Positions 18,919-26,935 of a stretch of DNA of 64,000 bases are shown here, in pieces. The stretch is taken from the NCBI RefSeq assembly GCF_015354445.1, contig NZ_JADKYT010000003.1, forward strand, positions 533,907 through 597,906. The letters run 5' to 3'. The DNA is from Methylophilus sp. QUAN. Lineage in GTDB: Bacteria; Pseudomonadota; Gammaproteobacteria; Burkholderiales; Methylophilaceae. Each line of letters begins with the position of its first letter. The stretch's first letter is position 1. The notes below the pieces were generated by a model. That model made no database searches. It had not been told where the DNA came from and was given only the letters and a program-made list of their open reading frames with translations. The position numbers and the translations under genes were made by a program.

Positions 18919-19710
18919 TTACAAATACTTTTTCGCCAAGGCGACTTGTTGTTTGAGGCCCACATTCACCAACCTGGGGGCCAATCCATTAAGCCAGGCA
19001 AACAGGCTTTGTGGCTGGCCGATAAACAACTCCTGTTTATCTTTCTGCAATGCCTGCACAATTTTATCTGCCACGTCTTGTGGACTATCCACGGCTTGGC
19101 CAGAAGCCTGCCACATGGCGTTGGTGCGGTCATCGTTCATGGGGGTGGCTATCGCGCGTGGCGCAATATAGGTGATGCCAATATTGGTATCCACTAATTC
19201 GCGGCGCAAGGCCTGGCTAAAGCCATGGATAGCAAATTTGCTCGCGCAGTAGGTAGCAAAATGCGGAAAGCCTAGCGAGCCAAAGATGGAGCCGACAAAC
19301 GCCAGGTGACCTCGCCCGCGTTGCAAAAAGTAAGCTACGAATTCGCGGCTTAATACCAGCGTTGCCGTGACATTGGTATGCACCATATTATCGATGCTGA
19401 CTTCTGTTTGCTGCGCAAACTCGGTGAATTCAATCATTCCGGCATTGTTAATCAGTAAGTCTACATGCCCCATCTCACGCAGCGATTGTTTTAACACCTG
19501 GCTGGCCATATTGGGCTGGGCCAGATCGGTGACCATAATATGCGACTTGCCCCCTTGTGCAGCGACCCTTTTTTGCAGCGCATGCAACTTAACCGGGTCG
19601 CGACCAACCAGCCCGACCACGGCGCCTTGCGCAGCGAGCGCCAAGGCCAGCTTAGCACCCAGGCCACCGGTTGCGCCTGTTAACACCACATGCAGGTTAC
19701 GTAACTCCAT
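18919..19710 (-). CDS. Short-chain dehydrogenase/reductase (last gene of the hemolysin-like operon)
   Basis: 263 residues, classical SDR. The nucleotide motif TGATGGLG is at residues 11-18, NNAG at 88-91, and the catalytic Ser-Tyr-Lys is S141, Y154 and K158 (FATYCASKFA). The charged C-terminal part (LFAWLNGLAPRLVNVGLKQQ) resembles SDRs acting on lipids or acyl chains near membranes. It starts 9 bases after the metal-oxidase gene. Presumed role: NAD(P)H-dependent reduction of a carbonyl made by the upstream enzymes; the substrate is unknown. Confidence 0.88.
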   Translation of the reverse strand: MELRNLHVVLTGATGGLGAKLALALAAQGAVVGLVGRDPVKLHALQKRVAAQGGKSHIMVTDLAQPNMASQVLKQSLREMGHVDLLINNAGMIEFTEFAQQTEVSIDNMVHTNVTATLVLSREFVAYFLQRGRGHLAFVGSIFGSLGFPHFATYCASKFAIHGFSQALRRELVDTNIGITYIAPRAIATPMNDDRTNAMWQASGQAVDSPQDVADKIVQALQKDKQELFIGQPQSLFAWLNGLAPRLVNVGLKQQVALAKKYL

Positions 19711-19719
19711 GACTGACTC

Positions 19720-20415
19720 CTAAGCGGCTGCAACCAGCGGTTGGCTGGCCGCTTGTGCCGCCACATGTTTGAAAATATCGCCATACAGACGGTAAAAGCG
19801 CTTGGCGGCATGAATAATGATTTGCTGATCTTCTGGCTTGGTCACTTGGTTCATCAAGCTCTCATAAAAGGTCACATGGCTGAGATCCAGCGAGCCGTGT
19901 GAAAACAGGTAGCTGAAGGCTTTTTTAGGCAATTTGAGCGCCTGCATGATTTTCTCACCCGCCTGGGTAGCCACTGCCGTGCTGGTGCCTTCCAGTACCA
20001 GCACCATGCCAAAAAAGCCAAGTGGATTGACGCGACTGATCATGTCGTACGCATACGCCACCATCACTTCAGTCTCATGACAGGCGGCATCTGCAGCAGT
20101 TGCACTATGGCGCACCGACTCTTTGTCGCCACCGCTAGCGGCAATATCATTGAGCACCCATTCCTGATGGCCCATTTCTTCTTCGATATATTCACCAATC
20201 GCCGTACGCAGCCATTCGTATTCACCACTGAGTCGGCCACCGCATGCCATCAGTAATGGCGTCGTATGCTTAACGTGGTGATACGCCTGGGTGAGAAATG
20301 CCCGATATGTCTCCAGGGTGATATTGCCTTGTGCGCCTTGCACAATCAGCGGCAAGCTCATCAATGTCTGACGCTCCTGCTCGGTCGCGTTTAATAATTG
20401 CTGATAAAAAGTCAT
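19720..20415 (-). CDS. Haem-oxygenase-like fold metal oxidase (TenA/PqqC/UndA-like)
   Basis: 231 residues, all helical, belonging to the TenA/PqqC superfamily. It keeps a plausible metal site: E78-E80 and H83 (EYIEEEMGHQ), E142 (VLVLEGTS), H173, D177 and H180 (SHGSLDLSHV). This pattern is typical of non-haem iron oxidases such as UndA or CADD and differs from TenA thiaminase, which uses a Cys. Such enzymes oxidise amino acids or fatty acids with O2. Being fused in one operon with an AMP-dependent ligase, an SDR and a hemolysin-like protein, it probably acts on an activated acyl substrate; that is inference. It abuts the ligase gene with no gap. Confidence 0.75.
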   Translation of the reverse strand: MTFYQQLLNATEQERQTLMSLPLIVQGAQGNITLETYRAFLTQAYHHVKHTTPLLMACGGRLSGEYEWLRTAIGEYIEEEMGHQEWVLNDIAASGGDKESVRHSATAADAACHETEVMVAYAYDMISRVNPLGFFGMVLVLEGTSTAVATQAGEKIMQALKLPKKAFSYLFSHGSLDLSHVTFYESLMNQVTKPEDQQIIIHAAKRFYRLYGDIFKHVAAQAASQPLVAAA

Positions 20416-21906
20416 TTATATTCCTTCGTAGATCGCATTGATTTCAGCAACATAAGCAGCTGCAATCACATCGCGTTTTAAACGGCCATTGGCCGTCAAT
20501 TGTCCGTTATGCGGGCTAAATGGCTGATCAGCAAACACCACATCGCCCACCTGCGCGTAGTCTGGTAGCTGTTGATTCACCTGCGCAATGGCCTGCGCCA
20601 CCTGCTCAGCGCTGTATTGCGGCTGTGGTACCACAATTGCCACATTAAACGGCCTCGCTTCTCCAAACACACACACCTGCAGCAATGCTGGCTGGTGTAT
20701 TAAAGTACTCTCCACCCACTCAGGCGAAACATTGCGCCCAAACGAGGTAATAAACATATTTTTTTTGCGGCCCGACAGATAAACGTACCCATCTTCATCC
20801 TGATAAGCCAGGTCACCCGTGGCCAGATAGCCTTCTTCGTCCAGCACCGGCGCGACAATACCGCCTTCGGGTTGGGTGTAGCCGTGATACAAAGCGCCCT
20901 TTACCCAAAGCTCACCGGTCATATCCACGCGTAATTGCACATGGGGCAAGGGCTTGCCTATGCTGCCCGGCTTGTGTGACTGTGGTGTATTGAGGGCCAC
21001 AACAGACGCACACTCTGACAATCCATAGCCTTCAAACACAGGTAATCCTAGCGCATGGGCCTGCAGGATCAACTCTGGCACCACCTTGGCGCCACCGACG
21101 GCCACAAAGCGCAACTGCGTCAGCGCGGCCTGTCCGGCTTGCACATACATCACCAACGCACGTAGCAATTCAGGAATCAGAATCGCAGTGCTCGCACGGC
21201 TGCCTTGCAAGCCCCGATACAAGCGGCTGATATCAAACTGGCTACCAGTAAAACCCACCGCCTGGCATGGATACACAACCACCGTCGCCCCTGAAATCAG
21301 GCTGGCATAAACACCCGCCACGTTTTCCAGTAAAGTGGCCAGCGGCAACACGCAAAAATGGCGATCAGCGGCGCCTGGCTGTATCAGGGTGGCAATAGAG
21401 TTCGCGACCTGCCACATGGTGTGCGCTGACAAACACACACCTTTGGGCGCGCCCGTCGTGCCCGAGGTATAGGTAATTTTATCGGCTGCCGCCACGCGAT
21501 CATGGGTATGAACACGCAAGACTGCCACGGTTTGACCCGCCACTCTCCACTCAGCAAGCAGCGTACTGCCTGGGTAAAGCTGTTGCCAGGCCGCGGGCAT
21601 ATCTGTTAATACCAGGCTGACACCGGCATCCACAATCGCATGCTGTTTTTGCGCCGCAGTAAAAAATGCCGGGACTGGCACGTTACTCCAACCCGCCGCC
21701 ACGACTGCCAGGTCCAGCACAATCCAGGCTGGGCTATTATCCAGTGCCAATGCCACACTGGCCCGATTTGTCAGCGCCTTCAAAGCGCCAGACACCCGTG
21801 CAATTTCAGCCGCCAGCTCACTGTAAGTCAGTTGTGTAGATTGCCCCTCGAGGGCGACACGTGTTGGTGATTGTATTGCCTGTGCCTGAATCTGTTGTAA
21901 TAGCAT
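20416..21906 (-). CDS. AMP-dependent acyl-CoA synthetase/ligase
   Basis: 496 residues of the adenylate-forming (ANL) family. The P-loop YTSGTTGAPKG is at residues 146-156. Further motifs are GYGLSECASVVALN (A5) and TGDLAYQDEDGYVYLSGRKKN (A7-A8). The catalytic C-terminal lysine is probably in NGQLTANGRLKRD. It is shorter than most long-chain synthetases (~560) and lacks a carrier domain. It presumably activates a carboxylic or fatty acid to an acyl-adenylate or acyl-CoA. It is the second gene of a four-gene operon, 44 bases after the hemolysin-like gene. Confidence 0.85.
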   Translation of the reverse strand: MLLQQIQAQAIQSPTRVALEGQSTQLTYSELAAEIARVSGALKALTNRASVALALDNSPAWIVLDLAVVAAGWSNVPVPAFFTAAQKQHAIVDAGVSLVLTDMPAAWQQLYPGSTLLAEWRVAGQTVAVLRVHTHDRVAAADKITYTSGTTGAPKGVCLSAHTMWQVANSIATLIQPGAADRHFCVLPLATLLENVAGVYASLISGATVVVYPCQAVGFTGSQFDISRLYRGLQGSRASTAILIPELLRALVMYVQAGQAALTQLRFVAVGGAKVVPELILQAHALGLPVFEGYGLSECASVVALNTPQSHKPGSIGKPLPHVQLRVDMTGELWVKGALYHGYTQPEGGIVAPVLDEEGYLATGDLAYQDEDGYVYLSGRKKNMFITSFGRNVSPEWVESTLIHQPALLQVCVFGEARPFNVAIVVPQPQYSAEQVAQAIAQVNQQLPDYAQVGDVVFADQPFSPHNGQLTANGRLKRDVIAAAYVAEINAIYEGI

Positions 21907-21950
21907 GATGGTGATTAGTGCTTATATTGGTGACACTTAAATAGTGTCAG

Positions 21951-22592
21951 TTACAAAGGATCAGCCACACCGCGAATCGCCACAATCTGCGGCGTATGCT
22001 TGTAATAACTGCCCCATTTTGCACGCTCCTCAGCACTTAATCGCTCAGGGTGAGCCATGGCCAGCGGAAACAGATCGACACCGCCTTTAATCAGGCCATT
22101 TTGCAGGCTGTGATGCGCGGTCGCCACGCCCCATGGCAAGTTCATGCTCAAACTGTGTTGTATCACATGCGCAATCAGCACACCGGCATTCCGTGGATTT
22201 GCCACCGCCAGATTGCCTATACAGGTAATTTCTTCACGACCTATCTTTCTGTCGAGTTGGCGCGACATCAATTGCTCAATCGGTTCATCCAGGTATTGCT
22301 CAAGAAACAATGTCTCTTGCGCCGCATTACGCAAACCAAATGCGGCCATCAAAATGCCGCTGGCATCCCGCAACGCGACTAATTGCGGCATAAAGTGATT
22401 CACCTCTGCGCCATAAACCTGCTTGAACACCGCGGCAATAAACGCCTCCACCTCCTGACGGCATGGCGCGCCTCGCTCAACCAAATGACCCGTAATCTCA
22501 TTCACTTGATACCTTTTCGCCTGGGCAAAGTTTCTCAATTCATAAGCAGATGACGCATGATAGAACGATGTATTTGATTCTGAATGCAGCAT
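21951..22592 (-). CDS. Thermostable-hemolysin-like protein
   Basis: 213 residues, no signal peptide. Recognisable stretches of the T_hemolysin family are the segment around EVNHFMPQLVALRDASGILMAAFGLR, then LFLEQYLDEPIEQLMS, and IGREEITCIGNLAVANPRNAG. The name comes from a Vibrio gene that caused lysis; the layout suggests an acyltransferase-like (GNAT/LuxI-like) fold, which I infer and cannot prove here. It is the first gene of the operon with the ligase, metal oxidase and SDR. Its promoter region carries the paired TGCA dyads. Confidence 0.75.
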   Translation of the reverse strand: MLHSESNTSFYHASSAYELRNFAQAKRYQVNEITGHLVERGAPCRQEVEAFIAAVFKQVYGAEVNHFMPQLVALRDASGILMAAFGLRNAAQETLFLEQYLDEPIEQLMSRQLDRKIGREEITCIGNLAVANPRNAGVLIAHVIQHSLSMNLPWGVATAHHSLQNGLIKGGVDLFPLAMAHPERLSAEERAKWGSYYKHTPQIVAIRGVADPL

Positions 22593-22660
22593 GTCATTTC
22601 TCTCGCTGACAACAATATTGCTCAGCTAATTGCAAGCACCATGCCAGCGCCAATTACTCA

Positions 22661-22757
22661 TAATAATCATACAGTTACGATTAACCACCGCAACCACACC
22701 CTGCACTTTTTGCAGGTAGATTGCCATACATTTAATTCATAACCTGCATTTTTTGCA
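22661..22757 (-). promoter_or_regulatory. Paired TGCA-N5-TGCA dyads and promoter block upstream of the hemolysin-like operon
   Basis: Distal dyad TGCA-N5-TGCA at 22745-22757; proximal dyad CCTGCA-N5-TGCAGG at 22700-22716; centres 43 bp apart. On the minus strand TAACTGT (22671-22677 complement) and TGATTATTA follow, containing TATTAT as a possible -10 with no good -35. That places the proximal dyad near -50 and the distal one near -92, as for an activator. Confidence 0.6.
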
Positions 22758-22952
22758 TAAAACTCAAAAGAAAATCATTTTCATTACCAACAAGACACAT
22801 TAATTTCCTCAACAAAATCAGCACCTTAAGTAGCCATACATCAACTTAATTATAAAGTGGCACACCGCTTGCATTTATGGTCAGAGTTTTTGAAAAAATG
22901 ATGTATTCTGACGCTTGTCTGACTATCAACTATTTTCAAAAAATAACAACCC

Positions 22953-22968
22953 ATTGCATTTTTGCAAT
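22953..22968 (+). promoter_or_regulatory. Third TGCA-type dyad, next to the PAP2 start
   Basis: ATTGCATTTTTGCAAT is a perfect dyad (6-bp arms, 4-base centre, one base shorter than the other sites). It ends 15 bases before the PAP2 start codon, where a bound protein could affect transcription or the ribosome binding site. Confidence 0.4.
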
Positions 22969-22983
22969 CAACACAAAATAGAA

Positions 22984-23685
22984 ATGATAAAAAGTCCCTG
23001 GTTACCTAAGCCAACGTTGGCAGCACTTTGGTGCATTTGGATCGCCCTCGCGATTGGCATCGTCTGGCTGGCGAATGCCACGTCTATTGACCTGACATTG
23101 GCTGACCAGCAATTTGATTTTTCGCAGCACGCCTTTACCCAAAAGCATAACTTCTTGTATGAAACCGTCATGCATGTGTATGCCAAACACCTGTTTACCG
23201 TGATCTGGTTAATCCTGTTATTGCTAGCCTGGCTGCCCGAGCGCCTGTTAGGCCATCGCCTTTCCGCGGCAACCAGTTACAAACTACGCTGGATTGTCCT
23301 GCTGGCTTTGCTCAATGCGATTGTCGTCTCCTGCCTTAAACACCAAATGCCGCACGCCTGCCCCTGGGATATCGTACGCTACGGCGGCAGCGCGCCATGG
23401 GTGCCTACCTTCACCAGTCATCCAGCGCTAGAAGCTGGCCATTGCTTTCCGGCAGGACACACGACCAGCGGCGTGTGGCTATCTGCACTCGGTTTACTGT
23501 GGTTACCGCAAGCGCCTCGCAAAGCCTTATTGGTAGCTATTACTGGGCTTGTGGTCGGCTTCGCGCTGGGTTGGGCGCAGCAAATCCGCGGCGCCCACTT
23601 TTTATCGCACACCCTGACCTCGCTGTGGCTGATGTGCGGCTGGTTATTAATGGTATTCACTTTTTCCAAGAGTCGTATTGAATGA
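22984..23685 (+). CDS. PAP2-family membrane phosphatase (LpxE-like)
   Basis: 233 residues from the ATG at 22984; upstream in-frame codons have no signal. It is a six-helix membrane phosphatase. The three PAP2 motifs are KHQMPHACPWD (motif 1, RP changed to CP), CFPAGHTTSG (motif 2, with Ala for the first Ser) and IRGAHFLSHTLTS (motif 3, catalytic His). The His residues are kept. The partner eptA overlaps by 4 bases, so this may be a lipid A phosphatase, or an enzyme recycling diacylglycerol or undecaprenyl diphosphate. Confidence 0.85.
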   Translation: MIKSPWLPKPTLAALWCIWIALAIGIVWLANATSIDLTLADQQFDFSQHAFTQKHNFLYETVMHVYAKHLFTVIWLILLLLAWLPERLLGHRLSAATSYKLRWIVLLALLNAIVVSCLKHQMPHACPWDIVRYGGSAPWVPTFTSHPALEAGHCFPAGHTTSGVWLSALGLLWLPQAPRKALLVAITGLVVGFALGWAQQIRGAHFLSHTLTSLWLMCGWLLMVFTFSKSRIE

Positions 23686-25361
23686 AGATATTCGCAATGT
23701 TTACCCGCACACTACGCGCGCTGTTTACCCCGCAAATCTGCCTGATCTGGGGGGCGAGCCTTTGGCTGATGCTCACCAGCAACCACGCCCTGTTTGAACA
23801 TCTGCTCAATCTTTACCCATGGAACGCACATAACGCAGGATTTATCGTCAGCATCAGCCTGTTTTTTACTTTTAGCATCACCTTATGGCTGATGCTGCTC
23901 AGCCATGGCAAATCAGCACGCTGGGTGTTGGCCATCATTCTGCTGTCTGCCGCCTGGGCCGCGTATTACATGGATGAGTTTGGCGTCATTATTGACCACG
24001 TCATGCTGGACAATGCGGCCAAAACAGATACCCAGGAGGTCATGGGATTACTGTCCTGGGGATTTTTTATCAAGATGCTATTGCTGGGCATGTTACCCGC
24101 ATTCATCCTGATCAAAAAAGTGCCAGCCCGTTTTTTTCAGCGCGACCCGATCAGCGTCCGCCTTAAGCAGATTGCCTTGTTACTGTTAGGCATGATCCTG
24201 GTGGTGATTCCATGCAGCGCGGATTACGCCACGTTTGTGCGCGAGCATAAAATGGTGCGTATGTATGCCAACCCAACATTCTTCCATTACTCAGTGGTGA
24301 AATGGACTTCGAAAAAACTGTTTACGCGCAGCATCACCGGCTTGCAAAAAACAGCGACGGATGTGGTCAATGTAGAAGCGGATCAACATCATGAACTAAT
24401 TATTATGGTGGTTGGCGAAACTGCGCGTTTTGATCGTTTTTCATTGAATGGTTACTCCCGCATCACCAACCCCAGATTAGCCAAAGAAAATGTCGTGAGC
24501 TTCAAGCAAGTCAGTTCTTGCGGGACATCAACCGGTGTGTCTGTGCCGTGCATGTTTTCCATGCTGACGAGGAAACAATATGACGAAGACAAGGCCTTGC
24601 ATATGGAGAATGCACTGGATGTCTTAAACCGTGAAGGCATCAAAGTGCTGTGGCGCGATAATAACTCTGACTCCAAAGGCGTCGCCTTGCGCGTCCCTTA
24701 TGAAGACTTCCGTTCCCCGGCCCACAATCCGGTGTGCGATGACAATGAATGCCGTGACATCGGTATGCTGAACGGACTGGACAAGTTTATTGAAAAAAAC
24801 AAAGATCATGACATCCTGATCGTGCTGCACCAGATGGGCAATCATGGTCCGGAATACTATCGCCGCTATCCAGATGAGTTCAAGAAATTCACGCCTATTT
24901 GCAAAACCGGCCGCTTGTCAGAGTGCTCACAACAAGAGATTGATAACTCATACGACAACGCCATTTTATATACGGATTACTTCTTATCAGAGGTGATTCA
25001 GTTCTTGAAGAAATATGACAGCAATCGCGAAACCGCCATGCTGTATGTGGCAGATCATGGCGAATCACTGGGTGAACATGGCATATACCTGCACGCAGCA
25101 CCCTATATGATTGCACCCAAAGAGCAAACCCACGTACCAGCAATCCTGTGGGTAGGTCAGCATTTTGACTACCAATTGCCACAAATTAAACCTTATGAAA
25201 ACTACGCGTTAAGTCATGACGATGTATTTTGCACCTTGCTCACAGCCTATGAGCTGAAATCGCAAACATGCCATGCCGAGTTTGGCTGGCTGGCACAAAA
25301 CCGTGAGCTACAAGAGGAACAGCGCAAACACTTGCATCCTATAAAAGCAAGTACGCACTAA
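23682..25361 (+). CDS. eptA: Lipid A phosphoethanolamine transferase
   Basis: 559 residues. Five N-terminal membrane helices (to about residue 180) are followed by a periplasmic alkaline-phosphatase-fold domain. The zinc/catalytic signature is VVGETARFDRFSLNGY (E246) and the nucleophile is T282 in SSCGTSTGVSVPCMFS; further metal ligands are in VADHGESLGEHGIYLH. The enzyme moves phosphoethanolamine from phosphatidylethanolamine to lipid A, lowering negative charge and sensitivity to cationic peptides. ATGA overlap with the PAP2 gene implies translational coupling. The stop overlaps the stop of the convergent binding-protein gene by a few bases. Confidence 0.93.
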   Translation: MKIFAMFTRTLRALFTPQICLIWGASLWLMLTSNHALFEHLLNLYPWNAHNAGFIVSISLFFTFSITLWLMLLSHGKSARWVLAIILLSAAWAAYYMDEFGVIIDHVMLDNAAKTDTQEVMGLLSWGFFIKMLLLGMLPAFILIKKVPARFFQRDPISVRLKQIALLLLGMILVVIPCSADYATFVREHKMVRMYANPTFFHYSVVKWTSKKLFTRSITGLQKTATDVVNVEADQHHELIIMVVGETARFDRFSLNGYSRITNPRLAKENVVSFKQVSSCGTSTGVSVPCMFSMLTRKQYDEDKALHMENALDVLNREGIKVLWRDNNSDSKGVALRVPYEDFRSPAHNPVCDDNECRDIGMLNGLDKFIEKNKDHDILIVLHQMGNHGPEYYRRYPDEFKKFTPICKTGRLSECSQQEIDNSYDNAILYTDYFLSEVIQFLKKYDSNRETAMLYVADHGESLGEHGIYLHAAPYMIAPKEQTHVPAILWVGQHFDYQLPQIKPYENYALSHDDVFCTLLTAYELKSQTCHAEFGWLAQNRELQEEQRKHLHPIKASTH

Positions 25362-25870
25362 TTACTACTATCGCAACGCAAGGCTGGCGGCTCTGACGTC
25401 AGCTTGCTGGGGGTGAGCCAAAACAAGGGCTTGATGCGTTCATCCACATGGCACGCATCGATATAGCCAATGGCACCATCGGTCTCAGCCACATAACGGA
25501 TCATGGCTTCTTCTGACTGCACGGTATAAGGCGGTTGCACGCCGTGAAAATAGAGGCCGTTCCAATAATTCACCTGTGATCTCGGTGTGCTATGCAATAC
25601 TTGCTGTGAAAACTTTAAGCGCAGCGGGTGCTCACTATGCAAATTCACCGGGTGCAAAGCCTGCCCATGCGAGGCATAAAGTTTCTTGCGCCAAAAAATC
25701 AACCCCAGTTCATCGGCATGAATATCAGGCGCCAACCCGGCTTGCACAGGCACAATCACCGCAATAATGCGATTATCCTCAACTGCCACCACTGGCTTCG
25801 CCAGTAACAGGCCGATTGCACAGGCAGCATACAGCCAGCGGCGCATAGTAAATGTCGTACTGCACTGCAT
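25358..25870 (-). CDS. Small periplasmic binding-protein-like protein (PstS-like fold)
   Basis: 170 residues with a signal peptide (MRRWLYAACAIGLLLAKPVVA). The mature part resembles one lobe of phosphate-type binding proteins: LGLIFWRKKLYASHGQALHPVN, SQQVLHSTPRSQVNYWNGLYFHG and AMIRYVAETDGAIGYID. It is about half a normal PstS. Its start overlaps the porin stop by one base, so the two are co-translated, facing a divergent histidine kinase. A sensor accessory or porin partner role is possible. The ligand is unknown. Confidence 0.7.
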   Translation of the reverse strand: MQCSTTFTMRRWLYAACAIGLLLAKPVVAVEDNRIIAVIVPVQAGLAPDIHADELGLIFWRKKLYASHGQALHPVNLHSEHPLRLKFSQQVLHSTPRSQVNYWNGLYFHGVQPPYTVQSEEAMIRYVAETDGAIGYIDACHVDERIKPLFWLTPSKLTSEPPALRCDSSN

Positions 25871-26907
25871 TAAAACATCACCGCAAAGGAGGTCACAAAG
25901 CCACGCGGTACATCTTCGTATTCACCACTACCGCCAATAAATTCAAACTTCAGCAACTGGTTCGGTTTCACACGCTTGGTGACACCCAACACCCAGCGAT
26001 CTGCATTCTTGCTATCCACTTCATGCAAGGTTTCTAACCGCGTGATCCAGTACCACTCACTGCCTAGCGAATAGGCACTTTGCAGATAAGCGCCACTGCC
26101 GCCATCATCGCCGCCCGTCGTTTTGCGCTCATAGACCTCACCACTAAACTCCCAGCGATTAAATTCCAGCAAAAAGTCTAGGCCATATAAATGGTAGGTC
26201 GGCGAGCCATGAATATCCTTCTGGTAACTCATGACATTCAGGCCCAGCGTATTCAACCCGGCATTGTTACCGCTTAAACCAAGAATATTATTGAATGCGA
26301 GGCGCGCGCCCTTCACCTCACGATGGATAATTTCATTACCATCCTGATGCTGGTCTTTCAGTGCTTCAGCATATACCTGATATTCCATATCCATATGACT
26401 AATCGGCAAACTGCCAAACAGCATGGCGCCATTGATACTTGATGGGAACAATCTAGAAGTGACCAGGGGGCGGCTGGCAGTCCACACCAGTGGTGGCGCA
26501 TGCAATTGATTCCAGCGGCCGGCCGGGGTCAGAAAGCGGCCCAGGCGAACATTGGCTTTTTCATTGAGGTTATAGTCAAAGTAAAATCGCTCAAGGTCGA
26601 CATAACTTTGCTTGGTATGAACACCATCGTGATGATCATAGGAAAGCGGATTTTCCAGCTCTAGCTCGCTGAAAAACTTGACGCGGGTGCCTTGGTCCCA
26701 GGTCACGATCATACTCACTTCATTCAGATTGAGTTGTGCGGCTTCAGTCCGCGGTAAACGCGCATCGATGCTGGTGTAACCACCGACGTGAAAACCACGC
26801 CAGAAGGAGTCATCCTCTTCAGCCACAACTGACTTGCATAGCATACACAGGCTGATTACACTGAGCGTGACCCTGAGCAAACTGCTTAATATAGCTGATC
26901 TATACAT
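25870..26907 (-). CDS. Outer-membrane porin-like beta-barrel protein
   Basis: 345 residues with an N-terminal signal peptide (ending near KSVVA). The mature protein has alternating beta-strand patterns and ends in Phe (SFAVMF), the outer-membrane insertion signal. The segments GGYTSIDARLP, VKFFSELELENP and RLGRFLTPAGRWNQLHAPP resemble phosphate-selective (OprO/OprP-type) and related porins. It forms an operon with the small binding protein and is divergent from a two-component system with 9 bases between start codons. Confidence 0.75.
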   Translation of the reverse strand: MYRSAILSSLLRVTLSVISLCMLCKSVVAEEDDSFWRGFHVGGYTSIDARLPRTEAAQLNLNEVSMIVTWDQGTRVKFFSELELENPLSYDHHDGVHTKQSYVDLERFYFDYNLNEKANVRLGRFLTPAGRWNQLHAPPLVWTASRPLVTSRLFPSSINGAMLFGSLPISHMDMEYQVYAEALKDQHQDGNEIIHREVKGARLAFNNILGLSGNNAGLNTLGLNVMSYQKDIHGSPTYHLYGLDFLLEFNRWEFSGEVYERKTTGGDDGGSGAYLQSAYSLGSEWYWITRLETLHEVDSKNADRWVLGVTKRVKPNQLLKFEFIGGSGEYEDVPRGFVTSFAVMF

Positions 26908-26935
26908 GGCTAATCGATGACATGGCTAATGGATG
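26904..26935. repeat. Tandem 16-bp repeat over the porin and kinase start codons
   Basis: ACATGGCTAATCGATG (26904-26919) is followed directly by ACATGGCTAATGGATG (26920-26935), one mismatch. The first copy contains the porin start codon on the minus strand and the annotated kinase ATG at 26917. Confidence 0.75.

Larger units (their letters stand above)
22593..22983. other. Divergent regulatory region between the hemolysin-like operon and PAP2-eptA
   Basis: 391 bases without a gene. It holds the conserved dyad-plus-promoter element (22661-22757, minus strand), an A/T-rich middle, and a third TGCA-type dyad (22953-22968) close to the PAP2 start. CTTAAG at about 22825 and CTTAAT at about 22845 resemble PmrA half-sites, but the spacing is wrong. 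Confidence 0.55.

Noticed and set aside
22824..22850. CTTAAG and CTTAAT as a PmrA box before PAP2-eptA
   Set aside because: PmrA half-sites should start 11 bases apart; these start 20 bases apart.
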